DNA of 64,000 bases from [Mycobacterium] nativiensis (GCF_020172685.1 NZ_CP083986.1:2659433-2723432), one strand, 5' to 3'. Counted from the stretch's first letter, positions 38,600 to 47,588 are shown. Notes: a model not told the origin generated them from the sequence alone. A program made the numbers and translations.

Positions 38600-40264
38600 T
38601 TACAGGCCTCGGTCGCCCAGCCAGCCGTGGATTCGTTCGGCCACGGCTTCCCAGCCCGGCTCAAGCATCATGTTGTGCCCCATGTCGGGGAAGAACTCCG
38701 CTTCGGTGCGGTAGGCGCGCGCGGTCGCCCGCACCTCTTTGCGGGTGTGGGCGCCGTCCTGCTCTGCTCCCAACACCAGCAGCGGTGTCGTCACCCGGTC
38801 CGGGTGCGGCAGTTTGAGCACCAGGCAGTCGACACTGACCCGGGAACTGTCCTCCTGCAAACGGGCCGCGCAGTCGGCGACGACGTCTTCAGGGGTGTTG
38901 GCGGAAAAGAACTTCTCCCGCGCCTGAGCCGGAGTATTGATGTACTGCAACGACTTTCCGGTGAACGCCATCTTGACGGCCTGCCCCGGACGGCGCCGCA
39001 GCCAGCGCAGGCTCGACCCGTAGTTGCCCTGCGGGGGAATCGAGGCCATCAGCACGCCGGCCGGCGCGGTGTTGGTCTCCAGGTACTTCTGCACGATCAG
39101 CCCACCCATCGAGTGGCCGATCACCACCGGGGGCACCTGCAGGCTGTCGGCGACCGACTTGACGTCGGCGACGTAGTCATCGACGGTGCAGTCTCGCAGC
39201 GGCTTGTCGATCGCGCTTTGGCCGTGACCGCGGAAGCTGACCGCCACCGCACGATAGCCGTGGTCGGCGAAGTAGCCGAGGAAATGCTCGTTCCAGCACC
39301 AGGCAGCGTGCCAGGCCCCGTGAACGAACAACAGTGGAACAGGATGGGCCTCGCTGACACAGCCCTTGTCGATCACCTCAAGCAACACACTGCTCCCCCT
39401 GTCCGGCGCGCGGCCGTCCCCTGGACTCGACGATAACCGGGTTGTCCCCCGACCCTGGTTGCGAGTTGACAATGGAGTACGCCGCGCCAGCAACGGTAGC
39501 AGCGGCTCATGCGGCAAGACCCGGTACGCCGACACCAGCAGCCGATTCGCCCACCCCGGCGTGACCCGGCCCTTGCCCGCGGTCAGCCCGTCGATCGCCG
39601 CCCGCGCAACCTGGTCCACCGACTTCCACATGACGCCGGGAAGGACGTTCTTTCGTTCGCCTTCACGGAACCCGGCGGTGGCATCCAATTGGGTGTCGAC
39701 CGGTCCCGGACACAGCGTCGTCGCAGTGACCCCGGTACCGCGCAACTCACTGCGCAGGCTCTCGGTGTACGAGGCGACGAACGCCTTGGCCGCACCGTAG
39801 GTCGCCTGCCCCGGCAGCGGGCCGAATCCGGCCACCGACGACACATTCAGCACGGCCCCCTGCCCTCGGGCCACCATGCCGGGCAGGAATCGGCTGCACA
39901 GATCGACGACAGCCGCCACATCGACCTCGACCAGGTCCAGTTGACGCTCGGGCTCTGTTTTGGCGGCCAGTGCCACCACCGACAGACCCGCGTTGTTGAC
40001 CAGCACCTCCGGTACCAGGCCTAATGCCGCGATCCGATCCGGCAGCGCGGCACGCTCGGCTCGGCGGGACAGGTCGGCGGGCAGGACGTGCACCGGGTGC
40101 GGACTCAACTCGGCGGCGAGCGCGTGCAGTCGTTCGGCGTTACGCGCGACCACGATCAGTTGGTGGCCGCGCCGGGCGAACTCACGCGCCATCGCAGCGC
40201 CGATCCCCGACGAAGCGCCGGTGATTATCACGGCCCTGTCATCGCTCGGTGCCGGTACACCCAC
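38600..40264 (-). CDS. SDR ketoreductase fused to an alpha/beta-hydrolase
   Basis: This ~554-residue two-domain protein has an SDR (residues ~10-240) with ITGASSGIGAAMA, NNAGLSV, NVSSVAGF and the YGAAK pair, intact for catalysis. A linker (~280-330) rich in Arg, Thr and Ser follows, then a hydrolase domain with oxyanion loop VHGAWHAAWCW, nucleophile GHSMGGLI, Asp in GAEQDGAH and His in MGHNMML. One protein could reduce a ketone and then cleave or transfer an ester. The GTG at 40264 is preferred because TAGGGT (40272-40277) is 7 nt upstream. The ATG at 40342 adds an Arg-rich head. Confidence 0.8.
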   Translation of the reverse strand: MGVPAPSDDRAVIITGASSGIGAAMAREFARRGHQLIVVARNAERLHALAAELSPHPVHVLPADLSRRAERAALPDRIAALGLVPEVLVNNAGLSVVALAAKTEPERQLDLVEVDVAAVVDLCSRFLPGMVARGQGAVLNVSSVAGFGPLPGQATYGAAKAFVASYTESLRSELRGTGVTATTLCPGPVDTQLDATAGFREGERKNVLPGVMWKSVDQVARAAIDGLTAGKGRVTPGWANRLLVSAYRVLPHEPLLPLLARRTPLSTRNQGRGTTRLSSSPGDGRAPDRGSSVLLEVIDKGCVSEAHPVPLLFVHGAWHAAWCWNEHFLGYFADHGYRAVAVSFRGHGQSAIDKPLRDCTVDDYVADVKSVADSLQVPPVVIGHSMGGLIVQKYLETNTAPAGVLMASIPPQGNYGSSLRWLRRRPGQAVKMAFTGKSLQYINTPAQAREKFFSANTPEDVVADCAARLQEDSSRVSVDCLVLKLPHPDRVTTPLLVLGAEQDGAHTRKEVRATARAYRTEAEFFPDMGHNMMLEPGWEAVAERIHGWLGDRGL

Positions 40265-40271
40265 GGGCCCC

Positions 40272-40277
40272 ACCCTA
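40272..40277 (-). promoter_or_regulatory. -10-like hexamer for the SDR-hydrolase fusion
   Basis: TAGGGT is 7 nt before the GTG at 40264 on the minus strand. It overlaps the longer reading frame from 40342 and argues against it. Confidence 0.4.
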
Positions 40278-40394
40278 ATCCCCCGCGGTTGCCGCGACGA
40301 ACGTCTGGCAAATAATCGCCACCTCGACAGGCGCTGGGACAAGTTCCTGTGTACGCTGACGCGGACATGTGTGTGATGTAAATGGGGGAACTTG

Positions 40395-41480
40395 ATGACA
40401 CGCTCTAGCTATCGGTGGATGACAGTCGGTTTGTTGGCGGGGGGCTGCGCCGGCATGCTGGGACTGACCGCCGCGATCAACCCGTCGGTTGCCCACGGCC
40501 AGGACAGCGGCACCGCGTTGATCATGGGTTACGTGATGACGCCCGATCCCGGCTCGGTTTACGACCAGCGGGTCATGGATCTGTTCATCAACCCCCCGCA
40601 CCCGTTTGCCGGCCAGTCGGTCTACCCCGGGTACACCCCGGTGGTCGAGCCGCTGAACCCGACGGATTACGGACAGAGCCTGCTGGACGCCGCTCAGAAA
40701 CTGAACCAGGACATCGCCAAACATCTGGAGGACGGGCCGGTCACGGTCTTCGGCGTCTCGTCCACGACATCGATCGCCACCCAGGCGATGATCGATCTCG
40801 CCCAGGCCGGCAGCAACGCGCCTGATCCGGCTGATCTGCACTTCGTGCTGGTCGAGAACCTGAACAATCCCAACGGCGGGATCATGACCCGCTTTCCGGA
40901 CAACCCGATGATGAGCCTGCCCGCCACCCCGTCGGATTCGCCGTACACCACTGACGTCTACAACTTCGAGTACAGCGGCGCCAGCGACTTCCCGAAGTAT
41001 CTGACGAACCTGCTGGCGGTGGCGAACTCGATGGCGGGCTACGTCTACCTCCACCCGTACCTGATCACCGGCTACCCGAGCTCGTGGGACCCGAGCTCGA
41101 TGGCCGACGCGGTGCAGCTTCCGATGTCCGAGGGCTACGACGGGGCCACCTCGTTCTACCTGATCCCCACCATGAACCTGCCGCTGCTCGAGCCCATGCG
41201 GCAGTTCCCGCTGTTCGGGCCGGCGATGGCCGACCTGATTCAGCCCGCTCTGCGGGTGCTGATCGACCTGGGCTACGACCGCTCGGATCCGGCCGACATC
41301 GCCACACCGGCGACCTTCAGCATGCCGACGATCGATTGGGACCTGGTGTCCCAGAACCTCCAACTGGGCTTCGAGCAGGGCTGGACGGCCGCGCAGGTCG
41401 ACCTGGGGATGCTGCCGCAGACGGCGCTGCCCGACCTGTACCCCTATCTGCCGGACATCTCGGGCCTGATCGCGGGATAA
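40395..41480 (+). CDS. Secreted PE-PPE-domain-like alpha/beta-hydrolase
   Basis: This 361-residue protein opens with a signal peptide (WMTVGLLAGGCAGMLGL...AHG) and continues as the PE-PPE (PF08237) serine hydrolase fold without the PE or PPE head: TALIMGYVMTPDP, FAGQSVYPGYTPV, VTVFGVSSTTSIATQAM, and YNFEYSGASDFPKYL. The putative nucleophile elbow is GVSST, where relatives usually carry GYSQG or similar. GGGGGA precedes the ATG at 40395. It likely acts outside the membrane as an esterase or acyltransferase on lipids, in line with DIM- or trehalose-ester acyltransfer by related proteins, which is inference. Confidence 0.75.
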   Translation: MTRSSYRWMTVGLLAGGCAGMLGLTAAINPSVAHGQDSGTALIMGYVMTPDPGSVYDQRVMDLFINPPHPFAGQSVYPGYTPVVEPLNPTDYGQSLLDAAQKLNQDIAKHLEDGPVTVFGVSSTTSIATQAMIDLAQAGSNAPDPADLHFVLVENLNNPNGGIMTRFPDNPMMSLPATPSDSPYTTDVYNFEYSGASDFPKYLTNLLAVANSMAGYVYLHPYLITGYPSSWDPSSMADAVQLPMSEGYDGATSFYLIPTMNLPLLEPMRQFPLFGPAMADLIQPALRVLIDLGYDRSDPADIATPATFSMPTIDWDLVSQNLQLGFEQGWTAAQVDLGMLPQTALPDLYPYLPDISGLIAG

Positions 41481-41493
41481 CCGCACAGTTGTC

Positions 41494-41536
41494 AGTCGAA
41501 GGGCCGGCCGGGTTGAACCCGGCCGGCCCTTCGACT
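41494..41536 (+). terminator. Strong bidirectional terminator between convergent genes
   Basis: A perfect 21-bp inverted repeat AGTCGAAGGGCCGG... (41494-41514) and its complement (41516-41536) lies exactly in the 69-bp gap between two converging genes. There is no long T-run on either side. The stability alone makes it a plausible terminator for both directions. Confidence 0.8.
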
Positions 41537-41549
41537 TATGTCGGGGTGA

Positions 41550-42905
41550 CTATGCCGGCGTGACGTCGAAGAGGGCGTCCCACAGCCCCTGGATGTCGAA
41601 CGGCCCGATGATCCCGATGTTGTCGGCGATGTTGAACAGGTAGTTGCCGAGGAAGTCGTGAATCTGGTCGACGGTGGGCAGGTACGGGGTGGTGTCGATC
41701 GCCGGGTCGTCCGGCAGCGGGTTCTTCAGGTCGAGCAAGACGGTGCCCAACCGCCACAGCCATGCTTCGTATTCGATGATCTCCGGTGTGGAGACATTGG
41801 CCGTGCCGTCGTCGTAGGCCGACAGCCATTCGTCGATGACGGGGTTGCCGGGCCATAGGTCACCGATGGCTTTCGCCAACAGGTAGTAGCTGGGCATGTT
41901 CCAGTCGTTGGGGTCCATGATGGTGCCCGAGGGGTCGGGCAGCAGGCACGGGCCGGGACAGAACGGACTGCCCGGGATGAACGGGTTGAATGCGACCAGC
42001 ACCGACGCGATCAGTGCCTGCACCACCCGGCCGAACTCCACCAGGTCGGGCAGCTGGAACTTGTCGAAGTCGAACGGCTGCAGCAGGCTGTCGAAGAAAT
42101 TGATGAACGGCTGGTCGAAGTTCATCTCGTAGTGGCTGCCCGCCCACGGCATCAGCGGGGCGTTCGGGTCGATATTGGGGTAGTCCTCCGGGTTCAACCC
42201 CAGCTGTTCCAGGGTGCGAGTGCCCTCCCAATAGAACCCGTCGTTGGCGAACCCGATGTTCTCCATCCCCGGCGAATTCGGGTCGAAGTAGTAGGAATTG
42301 CCGTTCATCATGTCCGAGAACGGGATCTGAAACCAGTTCTCGATCAACGGAAACTTCTGTAGGCCGGTGGCAATCAGCAGGCTCCACAGCCCCTGGTCAA
42401 TCCAGCTGAAGCCGGTGATGGGACTGGTCGGCATCGCCGGCAGGCAGTCCATGCCCGCGCAGGTCAGGTTCACCGGGATCTCGACGTTGGCCAGCATGGA
42501 CAGCTGCTGGGCCAGACCCGGGTAAAAGAATTCTCCCTCGTGACCGGCACCGGACAGCTCCGGGAACGGCACCAGCAGCTGAATGATCGACTCAAAGTGG
42601 CCTAGGTCGCCGGGATCCTCACCCCAGACGTTGGTCGGACTGCCGACCCACCACGGCCCGCTGTAGAGCAGCGACTTCGACATCGTGTCGAGGGCGTGGA
42701 TCTCGTTCGCCGGGATGTTGACCAGTGCCTGAAACAGGTTCAGCGGCACATTGAGCAGCGATTCACCGGCGGTCAGGCTCGGCGCGAGCCGGACGGCAGC
42801 GGCATCGGCGCCAGGAACCGGCAGCGTCGCCGGAGCGACGGCGATGAGCCCCGCCATCGTGATGGCCAACCCCGCTGTGGAGTACGTGCGCAGGGCGGCG
42901 ACCAT
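41550..42905 (-). CDS. Secreted protein of NLFQ/WGEDPGD paralogue family (copy 1)
   Basis: This ~451-residue exported protein has a signal-like N-terminus (TAGLAITMAGLIAVAPATLPVPGADA). It shares with the next two genes the block LLNVPLNLFQALVNIP, then TNVWGEDPGDLGHF, NWFQIP, the MPWAG motif and a proline-rich CPGPC. Two Cys pairs (TCAGMDCLP and CPGPCLLP) probably form disulfides. GGAGG precedes the ATG at 42905. Length varies between copies because of insertions rich in Asn, Pro and Gly. I know no function; the family appears to be mycobacterial. Confidence 0.8.
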   Translation of the reverse strand: MVAALRTYSTAGLAITMAGLIAVAPATLPVPGADAAAVRLAPSLTAGESLLNVPLNLFQALVNIPANEIHALDTMSKSLLYSGPWWVGSPTNVWGEDPGDLGHFESIIQLLVPFPELSGAGHEGEFFYPGLAQQLSMLANVEIPVNLTCAGMDCLPAMPTSPITGFSWIDQGLWSLLIATGLQKFPLIENWFQIPFSDMMNGNSYYFDPNSPGMENIGFANDGFYWEGTRTLEQLGLNPEDYPNIDPNAPLMPWAGSHYEMNFDQPFINFFDSLLQPFDFDKFQLPDLVEFGRVVQALIASVLVAFNPFIPGSPFCPGPCLLPDPSGTIMDPNDWNMPSYYLLAKAIGDLWPGNPVIDEWLSAYDDGTANVSTPEIIEYEAWLWRLGTVLLDLKNPLPDDPAIDTTPYLPTVDQIHDFLGNYLFNIADNIGIIGPFDIQGLWDALFDVTPA

Positions 42906-43028
42906 CCCGATGAGTCCTCCAACCACGATTAAAGGCCGTGCCTGAAACGGCACGACCTAAGACGGTTTATGCAATCTACCAAAGAAAAACCTAAGCGCAA
43001 CCGATAGAGGCTGGGCCCCGAAACCACA

Positions 43029-43058
43029 GCAGCCCGGCCGCGAAAACGGCCGGGCTGC
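43029..43058 (-). terminator. Hairpin terminator after the copy-2 gene
   Basis: The 12-bp stem GCAGCCCGGCCG and CGGCCGGGCTGC has the loop CGAAAA. It is 19 nt beyond the stop at 43077 and lacks a T-run. Confidence 0.65.
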
Positions 43059-43076
43059 GGGGGTGTAGCTAGAGGT

Positions 43077-44801
43077 CTAGAAGCCGAACCAGCCCGACAT
43101 CTCGGCCCACAAAGCGTCGAGTTCGTTGACGAGACCACCCGACGGGTCCATGAAGCGCAGCAAGTCATCCCAGAGCAGCAGCGAATTCTTGCCGCCGAAG
43201 TCGCCGATCACCTGCTCGTCGAGCGGCAGATCGGGGTTCCAGGTCGGCGGCATGTAGTAGCCGGTGTCGGGATTAATCGGCCATGGACCCAACAGGCCCG
43301 GGTCGGTCAACACCCCGCCGTTGACGAGCAGGGCCGGCAGGTACGGGTTGATGGCCGCCAGATCGTCGATGATCTGGTTGTGCGTCGCCGCATCGAAGGT
43401 GAATATCCCGGTCTGCAGAGCAGAAATACCGGCCATGATCTGCTCGTCGGTCCCGCCGTTGGCATTGCCGATGGAATTCGCCGCTTCCTGCTCGGTCAGG
43501 TCGATCCACTGCTGGATCAGTGGGTTGGGAGCGCCGATGGACTGGATCGACTTGACGAGGTCAAGGCTGGTCACCCCCCACGGCGGGGAGATCGGCGCCA
43601 TATTGCACAGTCCCGGGCACATCGGGCTGCCTGGGACGTAGGGGTTGAAGTCGACGACCATTCCGGCGATCAGCGCCTTCATCGCCTGGAAGACGTCTTC
43701 CGGGCTGACGAAGTGGAAGCCGGTGAGCGGGTCGTTGCCGTTGACGCTCCAGTCGACCGGCTGCATCAGGCTGTCGAACCACTTCTGCATGGGGCCGAAC
43801 GGGTCCAGCTTGAAGGTGAGGCCCGCCCACGGCATGAGGTTGATCTGGTTGCCGTACTCGTCGAGGACGGGCTGGCCGTTTTCGTCGAGAAGCGGATGCG
43901 TGCCCGGGTAGCCGAAGCCGGGCTGAGCCTCACCGGACCATGGGCTCCCGCCGTACATGGGCCCGCCCGGCACCGCGCCGCCCTCACCGACACCGGCGTC
44001 CGGGTTGGCGATGCCGCCGGAGGTGGGGTTGTCCGGGTCGCTGAACGGGCTGTCCGGGAATTTGTAGCCGTTCAACATGTCCTGGATCGGCACCTTGAGC
44101 CAGTACTTGAACAGGTCCAGCTGATTGTCGTCGTTGGGGAAGTTGGTGAACTTCTTGAAGAAGTTCAGCGTCGCATCCAAGGCGGTCAGCCCGGTGATCG
44201 GCTCGACCGGAGACATCGGGTAGCACTGGATCGAGTCACACGAGGCGCTGATCGGCAGCAGGGCCGCGGCGAACATCGCGAACTGCTGGCCCCAGCCCGC
44301 GGTGCCGTTGGCCAGGGCATCCGGGTCGATCGTGGGGTCGTACAGGCCGGAGAGCTGGGGCGCGAACGGGAACAGGAAGTCCATGACCGCCATGAAGTGG
44401 CCCGGGTCGCCCGGGTCCTCGCCCCAGATGTTGGTGGCGCTGGGGGTGAACCAGTTCCCGGTGAAGAAGAACGAGTTGGCCAGCACGTTGGTGGCCGACA
44501 CCTCGTTGAAGGGAATGTTGACGAGGCCCTGGAACAGGTTGAACGGGATGTTGAAGATGGAAGCCTCGGCTGCGAGCTGCACCGCCCGCTCGGCGACGTC
44601 CAGGCCGCTCTTCCACGGCGCGACCGGTGCGACCGGGGAGATCGCCACAACGCTCGCGGCGGCAACGACGGCACCCGCCGTCATGTGGCGGCGCTGAGGC
44701 ACCGCACGATGTGCACCGGCGATCGCGTATCGACGCTCCGGCACCGCACGGTGCCGACCAGCGGTCGTACGCCGACGCGCCTGTGTCACATCATGCTTCA
44801 C
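43077..44801 (-). CDS. Secreted protein of NLFQ/WGEDPGD paralogue family (copy 2)
   Basis: This 574-residue family member is the longest. Its basic N-terminus contains a repeated HRAVPERR / HRAVPQRR unit before the hydrophobic core (TAGAVVAAASVVAISPVAPVA), an unusual long n-region. The mature part has FNIPFNLFQGLVNIP, TNIWGEDPGDPGHF, SCDSIQCYP, LMPWAGLTFKLDPF and CPGLCNM. A Gly/Pro-rich insertion (around residues 290-330, GGIANPDAGVGEGG) is copy-specific. The GTG at 44801 follows AGGGGGAAAT. The promoter region is shared with copy 3. Confidence 0.8.
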   Translation of the reverse strand: MKHDVTQARRRTTAGRHRAVPERRYAIAGAHRAVPQRRHMTAGAVVAAASVVAISPVAPVAPWKSGLDVAERAVQLAAEASIFNIPFNLFQGLVNIPFNEVSATNVLANSFFFTGNWFTPSATNIWGEDPGDPGHFMAVMDFLFPFAPQLSGLYDPTIDPDALANGTAGWGQQFAMFAAALLPISASCDSIQCYPMSPVEPITGLTALDATLNFFKKFTNFPNDDNQLDLFKYWLKVPIQDMLNGYKFPDSPFSDPDNPTSGGIANPDAGVGEGGAVPGGPMYGGSPWSGEAQPGFGYPGTHPLLDENGQPVLDEYGNQINLMPWAGLTFKLDPFGPMQKWFDSLMQPVDWSVNGNDPLTGFHFVSPEDVFQAMKALIAGMVVDFNPYVPGSPMCPGLCNMAPISPPWGVTSLDLVKSIQSIGAPNPLIQQWIDLTEQEAANSIGNANGGTDEQIMAGISALQTGIFTFDAATHNQIIDDLAAINPYLPALLVNGGVLTDPGLLGPWPINPDTGYYMPPTWNPDLPLDEQVIGDFGGKNSLLLWDDLLRFMDPSGGLVNELDALWAEMSGWFGF

Positions 44802-45127
44802 ATTTCCCCCTTGAGTCCCCACCGAACCGTGACAGCATATAGGTGTCACGGTCCTGTGTCTAAGCGAGTACGGGTTAATTTACATGGTGTGCGGAATAAC
44901 GTCTGTTAAGTCGCACATCATGATCATCTTTGGCTTATCTTGTGGTCCAAATCAGCGGATTCGCCTCATCCGGTTACCGCGTCCGTCCAGCTGAGCGTCC
45001 TGAACCGACCTGTCTGCGGGTGGTCGGCCCGTAGGGCCCGCGCAGCCAGCCCAACGGGACCATATCGCACGGCGCGACCGAGCGCAGAGCGCCGAAGCGC
45101 GCCCGAGGCGCAGTTGATCAGGCGGAC
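44802..45127. other. 326-bp intergenic segment, tandem-duplication scar
   Basis: There is no gene here. It holds the copy-2 promoter region, with TGGTGTGCGG (44885-44894) and ATCATCTT (44923-44930) repeated before copy 3 as TGGTATGCGG (46771-46780) and ATCATCTT (46803-46810). A remnant of the nitroreductase 3' end follows (next entry). Offsets of 1880-1916 bp throughout mark one duplicated unit. Confidence 0.75.
45005..45075 (-). pseudogene. Remnant of nitroreductase 3' end
   Basis: Bases 45005-45058 match 46921-46974, inside the nitroreductase gene, at about 49 of 54 positions with no gap and a fixed offset of 1916. The corresponding protein there is the VPLGWPRGRYGPTTRRP segment. The remnant has no start or full domain and its surroundings have diverged. 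It shows that the duplication carrying copy 2 and copy 3 also took the neighbour's tail. Confidence 0.75.
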
Positions 45128-46720
45128 CTAGAACCAGCCGCCCACAGCCCCGAGGCCCAGGGCGTCGAACAGGCCGGTGAACCCGTCCGCGGTTCCCAGC
45201 GCGGCGCCGCCCATATCGCCGGTGTCGGTGGCAGCACCGAGCACCGGGGTGAGGTCGTCGAAGTTCACCGGCTGGTAGCCGGCCAGGTTCGCCAGATCAG
45301 CGAAGGTCTGCTGAACCCCGGTCTGCTGCATGAGGTCGATGAGCTGCTGCATCGCCGGCGACGGCACGAACGCGATCGGGGTGTCGATGTTGGCCGGCGG
45401 GTTGTCCGGCGACGGGTTGCCGACGTCGAACCACTGCTGCAGGGACTGCGACAGCGCATTGTTGACGTCGACCTGATGCGGCGTCGGACCGTTAGCCATC
45501 CCGTAGAACGCATTCAACGGGCTGTCCGCATTGGCCTGGGTGAGCCAGTCCTCTATATAGGGGTTGCCTGGCCACATCTTGTCCAGCTCGGAGACCAATG
45601 CCGGCGGCGTCATCGACGGATTCGCCAGGCAGGTGGTCCCGCAGAACGGGTCCCCGGGAGACGACGGGTCGTAGGCGATGATCTGGCCCGCGGTCAGGGT
45701 CTGCAGGGCCCGGCCGATGTCGTCGAGCGTGGGGATCTGGAAGCCGCTGGCGTAGGTGTTGAGGTCGACCGGAGCCTGCAGGCTGTTCCAGAAGTTCTGG
45801 AACGGGTACAGCGGGTCCAGCTTGAACGTCTCGTTGGACCACGGCATCAGGTTGACGGGGTTGCCGTTGCCGTTGACGACTTGATCGGTGCCGGGGACGA
45901 CGTGAATCCCCTCCGACTGCGTCGCGGCATCCTGAGGCAGGTTGGCGATGTCGGCCGGGGTGGCCGGGTGGGTGCCCACGAAGCCGAGGGTGGGGTCGCT
46001 GGGAACCGAGCCGTCCGGGTTTCCCGCACTGTCGGTTCCGACTCCCATCGAGGGGTTGATCACGGTGGGAAAGGTATAGCCGTTGAACAGCTCTGCCGGC
46101 GACACCTGGAACCAGTTCTGGAACAGCGGATAGGGCTGCAGGCCGGAGAGCGCGGCGAAGAACCAGAGATTGTGGTCGAGGAAGGCCGAGCCGGTGATCT
46201 CGGACGACGGCAGCAGCGGCGCGCTGTAGTCGGCGTCACTGGACGCGCTGGTCGGGAGCTCGGCATCGGCGAGCAGACTGAGCTGCTGCCCCAGGCCCAG
46301 GTGTCCGGCGGCGGCGTCGTCCCAGCTGAACCCGGGGGCCCCCGGTTCCGGGCTGCCCTGCCCGGAGATCTGAGTGAACGGGAACATCATGTCGACAATG
46401 CCCATGAAGTGCCCCGGATCGCCCGGGTCCTCACCCCAGATGTTGGTGGCGCTCGGCGACCACCAGTTCCCGCTGTAGATCAGTGAGTTGCCGAGAATCG
46501 TCATCGCCCCGAGCTCGGTGCTGGGCACGTTGGCCAGCGCCTGGAACAGATTCAGCGGCACGTTGAGCAACGAGTCTGCCCCGCTGACCAACAGAAGTTC
46601 CCGCTCGACGGCGGTCATCCGCGGCAGCGTCGCCACCGGCGCGACCATCGCGGCGGCCACCACGCCGGCTGCCGCCAGCGCGGCAACCTTCGCCTCGGAT
46701 GAGTGTTTCGCGACGTACAT
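45128..46720 (-). CDS. Secreted protein of NLFQ/WGEDPGD paralogue family (copy 3)
   Basis: This 530-residue member has a short signal peptide (VAALAAAGVVAAAMVAPVATL). It has LLNVPLNLFQALANVP, TNIWGEDPGDPGHFMGIVDMMFPF, NWFQVSPAELFNGYTFP, LMPWSNETFKLDP and FCGTTCLANP. Unlike copies 1 and 2 the first Cys pair is missing (SASSDADYS), so only the second disulfide can form. GGGGGGACTC is a strong Shine-Dalgarno for the ATG at 46720. It arose with copy 2 by a ~1.9-kb tandem duplication. Confidence 0.82.
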   Translation of the reverse strand: MYVAKHSSEAKVAALAAAGVVAAAMVAPVATLPRMTAVERELLLVSGADSLLNVPLNLFQALANVPSTELGAMTILGNSLIYSGNWWSPSATNIWGEDPGDPGHFMGIVDMMFPFTQISGQGSPEPGAPGFSWDDAAAGHLGLGQQLSLLADAELPTSASSDADYSAPLLPSSEITGSAFLDHNLWFFAALSGLQPYPLFQNWFQVSPAELFNGYTFPTVINPSMGVGTDSAGNPDGSVPSDPTLGFVGTHPATPADIANLPQDAATQSEGIHVVPGTDQVVNGNGNPVNLMPWSNETFKLDPLYPFQNFWNSLQAPVDLNTYASGFQIPTLDDIGRALQTLTAGQIIAYDPSSPGDPFCGTTCLANPSMTPPALVSELDKMWPGNPYIEDWLTQANADSPLNAFYGMANGPTPHQVDVNNALSQSLQQWFDVGNPSPDNPPANIDTPIAFVPSPAMQQLIDLMQQTGVQQTFADLANLAGYQPVNFDDLTPVLGAATDTGDMGGAALGTADGFTGLFDALGLGAVGGWF

Positions 46721-46868
46721 GAGTCCCCCCGACCAATGCGCTACAAAGACCGGCTGAATCTACACCCACGTGGTATGCGGCCACCACTTAAAACAAGCCG
46801 TCATCATCTTTATCAGGGAGTTAAAAGGCTTACGCTCCTTTCGGACGCGTCAATTCATCCGAAACGGA

Positions 46869-47588
46869 TCATTCGGTCAGCCACGCCCTGTTGCCGTAGC
46901 CGTCCAAGTGAACGACCTCCCCGACCGGTCTGCGGGTGGTCGGTCCGTAGCGCCCGCGCGGCCAGCCCAACGGCACGATGCAGCACGGAGTGACGGCGTG
47001 CGGCAGTCCGAGGATGCGCCGCGCCGCACGCTGGCTCCACAGCGGCAACGTGATCAGCGAGGCACCCAGCCCCATGGCACGGGCCGCCAGCAGCAGGTTC
47101 TGCACGCTGGGGTAGATCGACCCCCAGTAGGCCGACTCGGCGATATGCGGCATCCGCACCACCGGAAGCCGGCCCTCGCGCGCACCCAGGCGCAGGCAGG
47201 CCACCACCAGCACCGGGATCTCGGCGAAGTGGTCGATCTGCCACTCCATGGCCCGGGCGATGCCGGCGATCGATTCGTCGGTCTTGATCTTGCGCCGCAG
47301 CACCACCCCGCGCTGGATCTTCCACGCCTGGCGGTACCGCTTGGCCAATTCCTCTTTGACCCGGCGGTCCTTGACGACGATGAACTCCCAGTTCTGCCCG
47401 TCGTTGCCGGTCGGGGCGCGCAATGCCAGCTCGATGCACTTGAGGATCACCGCGTCATCGACCGGCTCGGAGTAGACCCGCCGCACCGCACGCTGGGTCA
47501 TCATCGCCTCACCCAACGGCATGTCGAGGCCAGCCAGCGCGGCGGCCGCGTCAGGCAGGTGGGTCGGGGTGAAACGCGCGCCCGTCAC
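46869..47588 (-). CDS. Nitroreductase-family FMN oxidoreductase
   Basis: This 239-residue flavoprotein has FMN-binding MTQRAVRRVYSEPVDD with the basic cluster and a LALRAPTGNDGQNWEFIVV segment. MGLGASLITLP and the C-terminal CCIVPLGWPRGRYGPTTRRPVGEV follow. It probably reduces a quinone, nitro compound or enoate with NAD(P)H. The GTG at 47588 overlaps the previous stop by 4 bp (GTGA). It is last in a three-gene operon with DUF2505 and a flavodoxin. Its 3' end was copied into 45005-45075. Confidence 0.87.
   Translation of the reverse strand: MTGARFTPTHLPDAAAALAGLDMPLGEAMMTQRAVRRVYSEPVDDAVILKCIELALRAPTGNDGQNWEFIVVKDRRVKEELAKRYRQAWKIQRGVVLRRKIKTDESIAGIARAMEWQIDHFAEIPVLVVACLRLGAREGRLPVVRMPHIAESAYWGSIYPSVQNLLLAARAMGLGASLITLPLWSQRAARRILGLPHAVTPCCIVPLGWPRGRYGPTTRRPVGEVVHLDGYGNRAWLTE

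Noticed and set aside
42937..42954. Small hairpin CGTGCC/GGCACG upstream of copy 1 of the exported family
   Set aside because: The stem is only 6 bp and is in the 5' leader; there is no sign of a terminator or riboswitch.
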